Source: Aureimonas sp. SA4125 (GTDB lineage Bacteria > Pseudomonadota > Alphaproteobacteria > Rhizobiales > Rhizobiaceae). From it: DNA of 64,000 nt. The stretch covers positions 2,418,001 through 2,482,000 of the forward strand of contig NZ_AP025032.1 of assembly GCF_019973775.1 (NCBI RefSeq), given 5' to 3'. Positions within the stretch are counted from its first letter, which is position 1, and each line of letters begins with the position of its first letter. The notes beneath the pieces are model-generated. The model was not told where the DNA came from, made no database searches, and was given only the letters and a program-made list of their open reading frames with translations. The translations under genes were made by a program, and so were the position numbers. Of the stretch, positions 1-11,065 are shown piece after piece.

Positions 1-395
1 GCGCCGAAGATCGCGTCGACCACAATGTCGGCGCCGTCCGCGCTGAAGGCCTCCAGCGGTTCGACGGGGCCGCCGAAGCTCTGGGCCGCCCAGGCTGCGT
101 CACCCTTGAGGGTCGTGCTCGCCACGGAGGAGAAGACCGCCACCGCCAGTCCCGCCTCTCGCAGCAGGCGCGCGGCGACATAGCCGTCGCCGCCGTTATT
201 GCCGAGCCCGGCAAGGATCGCCACGCGCCGGGCATCGGGAAAAGCGTCGCGCAGCGCGTCGGCCACCGCCTGACCGGCGCGTTCCATCAGGACGATGCCC
301 GGTGTTCCCGCCTGGAAGGTCAGTCGGTCCGCCTCCCCCATCTCGGCCGGATCCAGCAACAGCGACCCGGAAGAATCTCGGTACTGGTCGCTCAT
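1..395 (-). CDS. nnrE: Bifunctional NAD(P)H-hydrate repair enzyme, N-terminal epimerase part (truncated by window edge)
   Basis: Translation from the ATG at 395-393 gives about 131 residues before the window ends. It contains the YjeF_N Rossmann-like epimerase signature GLGNNGGDGYVAARLL and, later, DIVVDAIFG. This domain epimerises damaged R-NAD(P)HX to the S form so that the partner dehydratase can repair it. In most bacteria the dehydratase (carbohydrate-kinase-like) domain is fused at the C-terminus; that part would lie left of position 1 and cannot be checked. A GGGGAT ribosome-binding-like run lies just upstream of the start. The gene is divergent from glnB. The domain call is firm; the bifunctional nature is inferred from the family. 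Confidence 0.88.
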   Translation of the reverse strand, partial: MSDQYRDSSGSLLLDPAEMGEADRLTFQAGTPGIVLMERAGQAVADALRDAFPDARRVAILAGLGNNGGDGYVAARLLREAGLAVAVFSSVASTTLKGDAAWAAQSFGGPVEPLEAFSADGADIVVDAIFG

Positions 396-543
396 TTCGT
401 GATCCCCGGCGCTTGAACTTCCGTCGTGGACCCACGCTCCGAGGATCCCGCCGCCATCTTTCCTGCCAAAATGGCGGTTTTTCCTGTCAACTCACTCGCC
501 ACACCCGCTTGCCGCTGCTCATTGGTTGCTCGAACCCCTGTAA

Positions 544-1017
<474 letters not shown>

Positions 1018-1068
1018 CGGCACCCAAGTTTCAAGATTACCCGATCAACAGACAGGAAGGACCGCTTC

Positions 1069-2478
<1,410 letters not shown>

Positions 2479-2500
2479 GCTCCGGCCCGCGCGACAAGAG

Positions 2501-2528
2501 AGCCTCCGCTTCGGCGGGGGCTTTTTTT
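2501..2528 (+). terminator. Intrinsic terminator of glnBA
   Basis: An eight to nine base-pair G+C-rich stem (GCCTCCGC paired with GCGGGGGC) closes a UUCG tetraloop and is followed directly by seven T residues. It lies 22 bp after the glnA stop codon and before the convergent lpxB gene. Confidence 0.9.
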
Positions 2529-2589
2529 ACGCCCGCCCGCGGCGGACTTGCGCGTCGCGGCCGCCCATCCGGCCGCCCGTGGCACCGTG

Positions 2590-3783
2590 TCAGGACGAAT
2601 AGGGACTGGGCTGCGGCGGAAGGACCATCGAGCGCGCGCGGATCTCCGCAAGGACGATCGCCGCCGCCGCATCGCCCGGGTCGACGTCGATCGCCATCTT
2701 CCGGCGGATATCGCGAAAACCCTCGACCTGCGCCCGCCGCTCCGGCGTATCGGTCAGGAGCCGCTGCAGCCGCCGCGCCAGCGCCTCTGGGCGGATGAAC
2801 TCGTGAAAATGCTCCGGCACCAGCGGATGGTCGGTGATGTAGTTCGGCAGTGCCGCCGTCCAGCCGGTGATGAGATGGCGCAGGATGTAGCCGACAGGGT
2901 CGAGACGATAGCAGAGCGCCATCGGCACGCCGGCAAGCGCAAGCTCCAGCGCAACGGTGCCGGAGGCCGCAAGCGCGGCATCGGCAGCGGCAAAGGCTGC
3001 CCATTTCTCGGCCTCGCCCGTGACGATCTCTGGCTTGACCGGCCAGTCCGCGACCTTCTCCTCGATCAGCGCCCGCAGCCGCGGCACGGCCGGCAGAATC
3101 GCACGCACGCCCGGCAGCCGTGCGTCGAGGAGTTCGAGCGTCCTGCCGAAATCCCCAAGCAGCCGGTTGATCTCGCCCCTGCGCGATCCCGGAAGGATCA
3201 GCAGCGTCGGCGGCGAGCCTGGCGAAGGCTGAGCCGGGAGCGAATCGAGCCGCGCCATGATCGCGGCCAGGTGCGGCTCGTGCATCAGGGGATGGCCGAC
3301 ATAGGTCGAGGGCGGCCCACCATGGCGCGCATGGAAAGCCGGCTCAAACGGGAAGACGCAGATGGCGCGATCGATATAGCCCGCCATCGCCGTCGAGCGC
3401 TCGGGGTGATAGGCCCAGACCGCCGGTGGCACGTAGTTGACGATCGCAAGGTCCGGCAGCGCCTTGCGCACCCGCCGCGCGACGCGATGGGAAAACGCGT
3501 AGGAATCGATCACGACCAGCGCGTCCGGTTTTTCCGCCAGGATGTGCCGAACCGTCTGGCCAATGCGGCCGACCAGCTGCGGCAGCCGCGCGAGGACCGC
3601 GCCGACGCCGACGATGGAGAGCTCGTCGATATCGAATAGGCTGGTCAGCCCCTCCGCCGCCATGGCGTCGCCCCCGAGCCCCGTCACCTCCACGGGCTCC
3701 GCGGAGCGGTTCCTCAGACCGCGGATCAGCGCGGCACCCAGTCGGTCGCTCGAATTCTCGCCGACGACGAAGGCGATTTTCAT
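2590..3783 (-). CDS. lpxB: Lipid-A-disaccharide synthase
   Basis: Starting at the ATG at 3783 the product is 397 residues beginning MKIAFVVGENSSDRLGAALI, the GT19 family N-terminus. Other family segments are VVIDSYAFSHRVARRVRK, YVPPAVWAYHPERS, LPGSRRGEI and AASGTVALELALAGVPMALCYR. The enzyme condenses UDP-2,3-diacylglucosamine with lipid X at the inner membrane to form the lipid A disaccharide. The start is fixed by the ATGA overlap with lpxI; an upstream in-frame start at 3822 would add 13 non-conserved residues. It is the last gene of the lpxD-fabZ-lpxA-lpxI-lpxB run. Confidence 0.96.
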   Translation of the reverse strand: MKIAFVVGENSSDRLGAALIRGLRNRSAEPVEVTGLGGDAMAAEGLTSLFDIDELSIVGVGAVLARLPQLVGRIGQTVRHILAEKPDALVVIDSYAFSHRVARRVRKALPDLAIVNYVPPAVWAYHPERSTAMAGYIDRAICVFPFEPAFHARHGGPPSTYVGHPLMHEPHLAAIMARLDSLPAQPSPGSPPTLLILPGSRRGEINRLLGDFGRTLELLDARLPGVRAILPAVPRLRALIEEKVADWPVKPEIVTGEAEKWAAFAAADAALAASGTVALELALAGVPMALCYRLDPVGYILRHLITGWTAALPNYITDHPLVPEHFHEFIRPEALARRLQRLLTDTPERRAQVEGFRDIRRKMAIDVDPGDAAAAIVLAEIRARSMVLPPQPSPYSS

Positions 3784-4685
3784 GGGCCCGTCCTCGCGCT
3801 GTCGGCGTCCGTCCATCCCCACAGAAATATCCGTCGCGCCCGCGCCGCGGCAGTGACGTCGTCGAGACCGATGACGAGGGCATGGCCGGCACTGAGGCCG
3901 ATGCCGACGAGACCAGCCTCGGCCGCCTCCTCGATCGTCGAGACGCCGATGCTCGGAAGATCGAAGCGCAAATCCTGCCCCGGCTTCACACCCTTCACGA
4001 GCACGCAGTGTTCGGCCGAGCCGATGCGGCCGCGACGCCGGAGGTCCGCCACGCGCTGCAGCATCTCCCGCGTGCCTTCGATTCCCTCGAGGGCGATCAC
4101 CCTGTCCTTGGAGGCGACGACGGCCTGGCCGACGTCGAGGGCCCCGAGCACCCCCGCCGCCTGAAAGCCTCGCCGCAGCGCCGCACGGTCATCTTGGCCG
4201 GGTGCACCGCAGCTAACGCCGCCGGGCGGCATCAGAAGCTCCGGCAGGATCTCCTGGACCGCCACCAGCTCGAATCCGCGCTGCTCGAAGGCACGGGCCG
4301 CCGCGCGCAGGAGATTGTCATCGCCGCCGCGGATGACCCGGAAGATCTGCGGCAGCATGGCAAGCGTTCGCAGGCTGGGCAGGATGGAGCGGAAATCCGG
4401 ACGCACCGAGACCGTTCCGCACAGGACGAGGCGGCGCACGCTCCGCCCCTTCAGATAAGCGAACGCGTCACCGAGACGCCCCCAGGCCATCGGCCAGGCG
4501 TCCTCGGGAAGCCAGCTCTCACCGATCCCGTCGCCGACGGCCAGAATTTTCGGGGTCCAGCCATGAAGGCGGGCCTGCTCCGCCACCAGCCGCGGCAGGT
4601 CTCCCCCGCCGGCGATGATGCCGAGCGGCTCACCGGCATGGCGTGGCGCAACGATCGCATCCTTGATCGCCAGCGTCACCGTCAC
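3780..4685 (-). CDS. lpxI: UDP-2,3-diacylglucosamine pyrophosphatase LpxI
   Basis: 301 residues of the LpxI (DUF1009) family: N-terminal GIIAGGGDLPRLVAEQARLHG and a C-terminal region with TIEEAAEAGLVGIGLSAGHALVIG. LpxI hydrolyses UDP-2,3-diacylglucosamine to lipid X and replaces LpxH in alphaproteobacteria; it sits between lpxA and lpxB, as expected for the fourth step of the Raetz pathway. The start is a GTG that overlaps the lpxA stop codon (GTGA), and its stop overlaps the lpxB start (ATGA), which indicates translational coupling across all three genes. Confidence 0.94.
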   Translation of the reverse strand: MTVTLAIKDAIVAPRHAGEPLGIIAGGGDLPRLVAEQARLHGWTPKILAVGDGIGESWLPEDAWPMAWGRLGDAFAYLKGRSVRRLVLCGTVSVRPDFRSILPSLRTLAMLPQIFRVIRGGDDNLLRAAARAFEQRGFELVAVQEILPELLMPPGGVSCGAPGQDDRAALRRGFQAAGVLGALDVGQAVVASKDRVIALEGIEGTREMLQRVADLRRRGRIGSAEHCVLVKGVKPGQDLRFDLPSIGVSTIEEAAEAGLVGIGLSAGHALVIGLDDVTAAARARRIFLWGWTDADSARTGP

Positions 4686-5482
4686 GCCGGTCGGCTGTGC
4701 CGTGGAAAACAGATCGCGCGGTCGCCGCCGGAGCGGATGAAGCCGAGAAGATCCTGGACGAGCGGATCATCGGGATATTCGCTCTGCACCTCGTCCATGT
4801 TTTCGCGGAAGGTGAGGTCGTCCGAGAACAGCATGCGATAGGCCTTGCGGACGTTCCGGACAGCCTCCCGGTTGAAGCCGGCGCGTTTCATGCCGATGAC
4901 GTTCAGGCCCGAGAGATAGGCACGATTGCCGAGCACCATGCCGAAGGGAATCACGTCGCCCTCCACCGCGGCCAGCCCGCCGATATAGGCGTGGTGGCCG
5001 ATCCGCGTGAACTGGTGGATCCCCGAGCCGCCGGCGATCGTCGCGTGATCGCCGATAACGCAATGGCCGGCGAGCATGACGTTGTTGATGAGCGTCACAT
5101 TCGCGCCGAGCTGGCAGTCATGGGCGACGTGGGCCCCGGTGAAGAACGAACAGTCGTTGCCGATCGTCGTCTCCGACCGCCCCTGCACCGTCCCCGGATT
5201 CATCGTCACGCTCTCGCGCACCAGGCAATTGTCGCCGATGACAAGACGCGTATCCTCGCCGCGATATTTCAGGTGCTGAGGCGCGTGGCCGAGCGAGGCG
5301 AAGGGATAGATGTGGACGTTCGCCCCGATCGTCGTGTTGCCGGCGATGACGACATGCGAGACGAGCTTCGCCCCGGGTCCAAGGGTCACCCGCGAACCGA
5401 GATGGCAGAAGGGACCGATCTCGGCGCCCTCGCCAATGACCGCGCCGTCCTCGATGATCGAAGAGGGATGAATCTGCATCAT
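4682..5482 (-). CDS. lpxA: UDP-N-acetylglucosamine acyltransferase
   Basis: Starting at ATG 5482 the product is 266 residues beginning MMQIHPSSIIEDGAVIGEG. Successive hexapeptide repeats build the left-handed beta helix. The catalytic histidine is in GAHVAHDCQLG (His121, equivalent to E. coli His125). It transfers the 3-hydroxyacyl chain from acyl-ACP to UDP-GlcNAc, the first lipid A step. The open frame continues upstream into fabZ, but the tandem ATGs at 5482 and 5479 with a GAGG motif just upstream give the family N-terminus. It lies 10 bp after fabZ and couples to lpxI by a GTGA overlap. Confidence 0.96.
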   Translation of the reverse strand: MMQIHPSSIIEDGAVIGEGAEIGPFCHLGSRVTLGPGAKLVSHVVIAGNTTIGANVHIYPFASLGHAPQHLKYRGEDTRLVIGDNCLVRESVTMNPGTVQGRSETTIGNDCSFFTGAHVAHDCQLGANVTLINNVMLAGHCVIGDHATIAGGSGIHQFTRIGHHAYIGGLAAVEGDVIPFGMVLGNRAYLSGLNVIGMKRAGFNREAVRNVRKAYRMLFSDDLTFRENMDEVQSEYPDDPLVQDLLGFIRSGGDRAICFPRHSRPA

Positions 5483-5492
5483 TGCGCCTCGT

Positions 5493-5960
5493 TCAGCTCG
5501 CGTCGCGGGGGACCAGCATGGCGCTGACGCTGGCTTCGGCGACCTTGACCCCATCGACCTTGGCGATGCAGTCGAATTTCCAGATATTGCCGCGCTTCTT
5601 GGTCTGCACGACATGATACTCCAGCCGGTCGCCTGGAACGACGGGACGGCGGAATTTCGCATTGTCGATGGTCATGAAATAGACGAGCTGCGGCGTCCCC
5701 TTGCCCATGGCCATGGTGCAGATCGCCCCGGCCGTCTGGGCCATCCCCTCGATGATGAGAACGCCCGGCATCACAGGCGCACCCGGGAAATGCCCGAGGA
5801 AATGCGGCTCGTTCATGGTGACGTTCTTGATGCCGATGGCCTTGAGATCCGCATCGATGCCGACGATCCGATCGACCATCAGGAAGGGATAGCGGTGCGG
5901 CAGCAGTTCGAGAATCTGGAGGATATCGACGCTCTCAAGCGTTGTCGTCGTCTCGTCCAT
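5493..5960 (-). CDS. fabZ: 3-hydroxyacyl-[ACP] dehydratase FabZ
   Basis: 155 residues from the ATG at 5960, which has a GGAGG motif 7 bases upstream. Hot-dog fold with [14 protein letters not shown] near the N-terminus, catalytic His57 in [11 protein letters not shown] and Glu71 in IIEGMAQ. It dehydrates 3-hydroxyacyl-ACP in fatty-acid elongation and so competes with LpxA/LpxD for hydroxyacyl-ACP, which explains its place in the lipid A cluster. Its 5' end overlaps the 3' end of lpxD by 26 bp. Confidence 0.96.
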   Translation of the reverse strand: MDETTTTLESVDILQILELLPHRYPFLMVDRIVGIDADLKAIGIKNVTMNEPHFLGHFPGAPVMPGVLIIEGMAQTAGAICTMAMGKGTPQLVYFMTIDNAKFRRPVVPGDRLEYHVVQTKKRGNIWKFDCIAKVDGVKVAEASVSAMLVPRDAS

Positions 5961-7014
5961 CCCTGACCTCCGGTACTCGGCGCAGTTTCGCCATCTCACT
6001 GACCCAGGTTACCTCGCGGAACCAATCGCGCACAGGCTTCGCCGGAGCGCCGCCCCACCGTGCGCCGGGCGGCACGTCGCCGGCGACGCTGCTGATGGCG
6101 GCGATCTGGGCCCCGTCTCCCACCCTGACGTGGTTGTTGACCCCCGACTTGCCGCCGATGACGACACCGTCGCCGAGCGTCACGCTGCCGGCCAAGGCGA
6201 CCTGTGAAACGATCATGCAGTTGCGGCCCACGCGAACGTTGTGGCCGATCTGAACCTGGTTGTCGATCTTGGTGTTCTCGCCGATGACCGTGTCGCGGAT
6301 AGCGCCCCGATCGACCGTCGTGTTGGCGCCGATCTCGACGCCGTCCTGGATAATGACCCGTCCGACCTGCACGACCTTCAGGATGCCGTCACGGCCAGCC
6401 GAATAGCCGAAACCATCCTGCCCGAGACGCACCCCGGGGTGGAGGATGACCCGGTCGCCGATCAGCGAATGCTGAACGCTCACATGCCAGCCGATCCGGC
6501 AATCGCGTCCGATATGGCAGCCTGCCCCGATCACCGCGCCAGCGCCGATGAGCGTTCCCCGGCCGATAACCGCATGGGGTCCGATGACGGCCTGCGGCTC
6601 GACGGTGACACCCTCCTCCAGCACAGCGGAGGGATCGACGAAGGCCCGATCCGAAACGCTTCCAGCACCGCTTTCGAGCCCTTCAGGAAGCAAGGCGGCG
6701 GGAAAGAGGGCGCGTCCTGCTAGGGCAAAACCCCTGCCCGCATCCCTGACGATCAGGGCGGCGATACCGGGTGGCACCAGACTGACGCTGCGCCGCGCGA
6801 CAATAACGCAGCCCGCCCGCGTCGACGCCAGCTGGCCTGCGTATCTGTTGTTGTCGAAGAAACCGATGTCGCTCGGTCCGGCATCGTCGAGCGGTGCCAG
6901 AGCATCGACGCGGTGGGACGCATCCGCGCCGTCTCGAAGCTCGCCCTCGCACAAGACCGCGAGCTCGGCGAGGGTCAAGCCCTCGCCCCTGGGATAGAAT
7001 CGCGTGTCTGTCAT
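5935..7014 (-). CDS. lpxD: UDP-3-O-acylglucosamine N-acyltransferase
   Basis: 359 residues. The N-terminal uridine-binding domain (about 1-110, [21 protein letters not shown]) is followed by a hexapeptide-repeat left-handed helix with the catalytic region [18 protein letters not shown]. It adds the second hydroxyacyl chain to the glucosamine nitrogen. It is placed directly after bamA (36-bp gap), the usual alphaproteobacterial order. The 26-bp overlap with fabZ suggests coupled translation. Confidence 0.96.
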   Translation of the reverse strand: MTDTRFYPRGEGLTLAELAVLCEGELRDGADASHRVDALAPLDDAGPSDIGFFDNNRYAGQLASTRAGCVIVARRSVSLVPPGIAALIVRDAGRGFALAGRALFPAALLPEGLESGAGSVSDRAFVDPSAVLEEGVTVEPQAVIGPHAVIGRGTLIGAGAVIGAGCHIGRDCRIGWHVSVQHSLIGDRVILHPGVRLGQDGFGYSAGRDGILKVVQVGRVIIQDGVEIGANTTVDRGAIRDTVIGENTKIDNQVQIGHNVRVGRNCMIVSQVALAGSVTLGDGVVIGGKSGVNNHVRVGDGAQIAAISSVAGDVPPGARWGGAPAKPVRDWFREVTWVSEMAKLRRVPEVRDGRDDDNA

Positions 7015-7050
7015 GATGTGCCGGGAGGACGAAGCCGCCCTCCCCGTTCC

Positions 7051-9606
7051 TTAGAACCGCGTCGAGAAGCCGAAGGAAAGCTCCTGCGTCTCGTCGTATT
7101 CTTCCTTCATGAAAGGATGGGCGTAGTTCACGCGCAGCGGCCCGAAGGGCGAAGCCCAGATCAGGCCGACACCGGCGGAAGCACGGATCTCGAGGTCGTC
7201 GCCGACAACGCCCGAAGTCCCCGCGAATTCCGTCCCCCAGAGCGTTCCGGCATCGGCGAATACCGCGCCGCGGAAGCCAAAGTCGCGCGAGACCAGCGGC
7301 AACGGGAACGTCGCCTCGGCCGACGCGTTCAGGAAGTTCTCGCCACCGATGGCGACGCCGTCGCCGACAGTGTTGCCGTTGGCATCCAGCTCGAACTGAC
7401 GCGGGCCGATGCCCTTGGTCTCGAAGCCGCGAACGATGTCCTGACCCTTGAAGAAGTTGTCGAACACCCGCAGGTCGTCGCCAAGGCCAGTGACATTGCC
7501 GCCACCGACGCTGAGCTGGCCGACGACGTCGTATTCTTCCTGCAACTGCTGGAAGTAGGACGCCTTCGCCGTCGTCTTGATGAAGCTCGCATCACCGCCG
7601 AGGCCGGCGACTTCCTGGCCGAAGGAAGCGATGATGCCGTTGCGCGGGTCCTTGTTGGAGTCGAGCGTGTTGAAGGTCAGCGCATAGGAAACCGACGACG
7701 TCGTGTAGGGGCTGTCGCAGATCGCCTGGTTGATGATCGTCGAGCGGGTGTACTTCGGCGCATTGCTGAAGTCGGACGCCAGACCGGTCGCGTTCGCCGA
7801 CACCAGACCATAGGGATCTGGCCTGCCACAGGTCGCGTTCACGAACTGCTCGCCGCTCTGAAGGTCGTAATCGTTAGAAACAGAACCGATGACCGTCGGC
7901 GTTCCGCTATCGGTCTCGATGTAGTAGTTGCCGGCACCGTCCTGAATTCTGCGTCCACCGTCGTCGTCGCCGAACTTCTCCTGCTTGAAGTTGTAGGCGA
8001 CCTGGGCCGTCAAATCGTCGGTGATGGGAGCCGCGAGACGCAGCGATCCACCGGTCCGCTCGACGTCGTAGGATTCCGAGGTGTTGGTCGAGGTGTAGAT
8101 GTCGAAACCAGCAGCCAGGCGACGGCCGAGGAAATAAGGCTCTGTGAACGAGAGCTGGTAGTTGCGCGTATCAGCGCCGAAGCCCGCGGAAACCTTCACG
8201 AACTGACCACGGCCGAGGAAGTTGCGCTCGGTGATGCCGATTTCGGCAACCGGGCCCTCGTTCGATCCACCTGTCGTGTAGCCGCCGCCGATCGAGAACT
8301 CGCCCGTCGACTTCTCGACGACGTCGACGATGACCACGACGCGGTCCGGCTCGGAACCCGGAGCGGTGGAGATGCCGACGGAGGTGAAGAAGCCGAGGGC
8401 ATCAAGCCGCTGCTTGGCGCGCTGCACCAGAACCTGATTGAAGGCATCGCCCTCGGACACGTCGAATTCGCGCCGGATGACGTAGTCACGCGTCTTGGTG
8501 TTGCCGCGGATGTCGAGCCGCTCGATGTAGGCGCGCTGGCCCTGGTCGATGACGTAGTCGATCGAGATCGTGCGATTGTTGAAGTCGCGGTTGCCGCGGG
8601 GCGTGACCTGGGCGAAGGCGTAGCCGTTCTCGGCCACCTTGTTCGTCACCGCCACCAGCGACTTCTCGACCTGCTCGGCGTTGTAGACATCGCCCGCCTC
8701 GGTCTTCACTTCACGCTTCAGCGCTTCGGCATCGACGCCGGGAATGCTCGATTCCACGTTGATGTTGCCGTAGGTGTAGCGCTCGCCCTCCTCGACGGTG
8801 AAGGTCACGGCGTAGGTGTTCTGGCTCGCGTCGAGTTCCGCCGACGAGGAGACGATGCGGAAATCGGCATAGCCGCGGTTGTAATAGAAACGACGCAACG
8901 TCTCTTCGTCGGCCCGGAGGCGATCCTCGCTGTAGACGTCGTTGCGCTGGATGAAGCTGAGAAGGCCCGACTCGCGCAATGCGATGACTTCCTTCAGCCG
9001 GCCGTCGCCAAAGGCGTTGTTGCCGACGAAGTTGATCTGGCCGATCTTGGTACGGTCGCCCTCGTTGATATCGAACACCACGTTGACGCGGTTGTTCTCG
9101 ACCGGAAGCGTGCGGACCGAGACCGTGGCGTCGCTGCGGCCGATCTTGACGTAGGCGTCGCGGATCGCGGTGACATCCGCTTCCGCGGTCGCCGTGGAAT
9201 AGGCGCCGCGCGACTGGGTCTGCACGGAAGCCCCGAGCTGCTCGTCCTTGAGCTTGGAATTGCCCTGGAAAAGAACCTGGTTGACGATCTGGTTCTCGTC
9301 GACGCTGACGGTCACGACACCACCCGCCTGGCTGATCCGCACATCGGAAAAGAGGCCGGTCGAATAGAGCTTGCGAACGCCCTCGTCGATTTCGGCATCG
9401 CCGATGTTCTGTCCCGTGCGAATGGCGAGGAGGCCCCGGATCGTATCTGCCTCGACCCGCTGATTGCCTCTGACCTCGATGCGATTGACCACGGCGGCAT
9501 GCGCCGGCGCAACCATGGCCAGCTGCACGCCAAGCGTCGTCGTCAGCAAAGTCGAGGAAAGCGCCAACGCCGATGCGGCTCGAAGAAGCTTTGATCCAGC
9601 CGTCAT
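7051..9606 (-). CDS. bamA: Outer membrane protein assembly factor BamA
   Basis: 851 residues from the ATG at 9606, followed by a signal peptide (about residues 1-36, ending APAHA) before VVNRIEVRGNQRVEADTIR. Five POTRA-like repeats cover roughly residues 37-420, then an Omp85 beta-barrel with the VRGF-type motif (IVRGFETKGIGPR) and the C-terminal barrel strand ending SFGFSTRF with terminal Phe. BamA folds and inserts beta-barrel proteins into the outer membrane. A longer start at 9663 is possible but would place 19 residues before the signal sequence; GGTGAGG lies upstream of the chosen start. Confidence 0.95.
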   Translation of the reverse strand: MTAGSKLLRAASALALSSTLLTTTLGVQLAMVAPAHAAVVNRIEVRGNQRVEADTIRGLLAIRTGQNIGDAEIDEGVRKLYSTGLFSDVRISQAGGVVTVSVDENQIVNQVLFQGNSKLKDEQLGASVQTQSRGAYSTATAEADVTAIRDAYVKIGRSDATVSVRTLPVENNRVNVVFDINEGDRTKIGQINFVGNNAFGDGRLKEVIALRESGLLSFIQRNDVYSEDRLRADEETLRRFYYNRGYADFRIVSSSAELDASQNTYAVTFTVEEGERYTYGNINVESSIPGVDAEALKREVKTEAGDVYNAEQVEKSLVAVTNKVAENGYAFAQVTPRGNRDFNNRTISIDYVIDQGQRAYIERLDIRGNTKTRDYVIRREFDVSEGDAFNQVLVQRAKQRLDALGFFTSVGISTAPGSEPDRVVVIVDVVEKSTGEFSIGGGYTTGGSNEGPVAEIGITERNFLGRGQFVKVSAGFGADTRNYQLSFTEPYFLGRRLAAGFDIYTSTNTSESYDVERTGGSLRLAAPITDDLTAQVAYNFKQEKFGDDDGGRRIQDGAGNYYIETDSGTPTVIGSVSNDYDLQSGEQFVNATCGRPDPYGLVSANATGLASDFSNAPKYTRSTIINQAICDSPYTTSSVSYALTFNTLDSNKDPRNGIIASFGQEVAGLGGDASFIKTTAKASYFQQLQEEYDVVGQLSVGGGNVTGLGDDLRVFDNFFKGQDIVRGFETKGIGPRQFELDANGNTVGDGVAIGGENFLNASAEATFPLPLVSRDFGFRGAVFADAGTLWGTEFAGTSGVVGDDLEIRASAGVGLIWASPFGPLRVNYAHPFMKEEYDETQELSFGFSTRF

Positions 9607-9805
9607 AGGCCTCACCACCTTTTTGTCATTATGCCGCACGGACACCAGCTTGGCACCATGCATCCATGCCTTTTACCGGCTTTGTAAGCGCGTTCAAGCA
9701 AACTGGACCGATTCAGTTTAGGAATCGGAAAACCGTTGCGCACCAGCCACTGATCGGTCCGATATGGTCAACGCTTTCTTACCGGGGCAAATGCCCTCGG
9801 GGCGA

Positions 9806-10945
9806 TCACGTCAGCCACGTTATGTCGTTCCAGACGGCGAACAGCATCAAAGATAAAACAAGCACGATTCCAATGCGAAAACCCACTTCCTGCACCTTCT
9901 CGCTGAGCGGGCGGCCGCGCAAGGCCTCGAAGGCGTAGAAGAGGAGATGGCCGCCATCGAGCATCGGAATGGGAACGAGGTTGAGAAGGCCGATCGATAT
10001 CGACAGCTGTGCGGCCAGGATCAGGATCGCGCTGAAACCAAGCGTCGCGACCTGGCTGGAGATCCCGGCGATTCTGATCGGGCCGCCGATCTGCTCGGCG
10101 CCCTGGTTGCCCGTGAAGATGCCGCCGATGAAGGACGCGGTGTGGTGGGTGAAGAACCAGGTCTGTTCGGCTCCGTAGCGGATCGACTGGAGGGCCGACA
10201 GTTTCTCGGTCCTGAAGGCCGCGCTTTCACGCGTCGCGACCAGCCCCATCAGCGGGCCCTTGATCTCGTTGCCGAACCCATCGGTCTGCGTGACGGTCCG
10301 TGGCGTCACCTGCAGCGTGACGCGCCCCCCGGCCCTCTCGACCTCTACCGCGATCGGCACGTCGGCCCGCGTCGACACATATTCCAGGATGTCGCTGAAA
10401 TAGGCGACCGGGTTTCCGTCCAGCGCGACGATCCGGTCGCCGGCCAGAACCCCCGCCTCGGCCGCCGGCGACTCGGCTCGAACCTCGGCGACGACCGGAT
10501 CTCCGACGACCCGGCCATTGAAGTAGGCGACGCCCGCGAAGATCGCGATGGCGAGGATGAAGTTCGCAATCGGCCCCGCGGCGACAGTGGCGGCGCGCCG
10601 ACCGACGCTCTTGGCGGGGAAAGCCATGCTTCTCTCTGCGTCGTCCATCTTCTCGACGGCAGCGCGATCGGGGGTAGAGGCGACGTTCTCGTCGCCCAGA
10701 AACTTCACGTAGCCGCCCAGCGGAATGGCGCAGAATTTCCAACGCGTGCCGTGGCTGTCGTTGAAGCCGACGAGTTCCGGGCCGAAGCCGACGGAGAAGG
10801 CGAGAACCCTGATCCCACAAAGGCGGCCGACCAGGAAATGTCCCAGCTCGTGGAAGAAGACGATGACCGTGAGAACGAAAAGGAATGGCACGATCTTGAT
10901 CAGGGCCGAGTCCCAGATCATGGCAAAAAAGGACGAGACGTCCAT
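9806..10945 (-). CDS. rseP: Site-2 intramembrane metalloprotease RseP
   Basis: 379 residues from ATG 10945 (GAGGG upstream). The first transmembrane helix carries the zinc motif HELGH (His32-Glu33, His36); a PDZ domain follows (about 125-205, AEAGVLAGDRIVALDGNPV), and the second active-site helix contains the LVPIPMLDGGHLLFY motif supplying the third zinc ligand. Family members cleave transmembrane anti-sigma factors and remnant signal peptides in the cytoplasmic membrane. It lies between cdsA and bamA in the conserved envelope-biogenesis order. Confidence 0.95.
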   Translation of the reverse strand: MDVSSFFAMIWDSALIKIVPFLFVLTVIVFFHELGHFLVGRLCGIRVLAFSVGFGPELVGFNDSHGTRWKFCAIPLGGYVKFLGDENVASTPDRAAVEKMDDAERSMAFPAKSVGRRAATVAAGPIANFILAIAIFAGVAYFNGRVVGDPVVAEVRAESPAAEAGVLAGDRIVALDGNPVAYFSDILEYVSTRADVPIAVEVERAGGRVTLQVTPRTVTQTDGFGNEIKGPLMGLVATRESAAFRTEKLSALQSIRYGAEQTWFFTHHTASFIGGIFTGNQGAEQIGGPIRIAGISSQVATLGFSAILILAAQLSISIGLLNLVPIPMLDGGHLLFYAFEALRGRPLSEKVQEVGFRIGIVLVLSLMLFAVWNDITWLT

Positions 10946-11065
10946 CTGAAAACCCTCGAGAGCGTGCCGCCCTGGGCACAAAATGCAGAACGTGGAGAAC
11001 TGCCCCCGGCAGCACTACTCCATCAACCGACCGGATCATACCAGCAGGTCGACAGGCGGCGGCCC

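Noticed and set aside
6913..9594. 893-codon open frame antisense to bamA
   Set aside because: Its translation is Arg/Asp/Val/Leu-rich without any domain and mirrors bamA codons; long antisense frames are common in G+C-rich genes.
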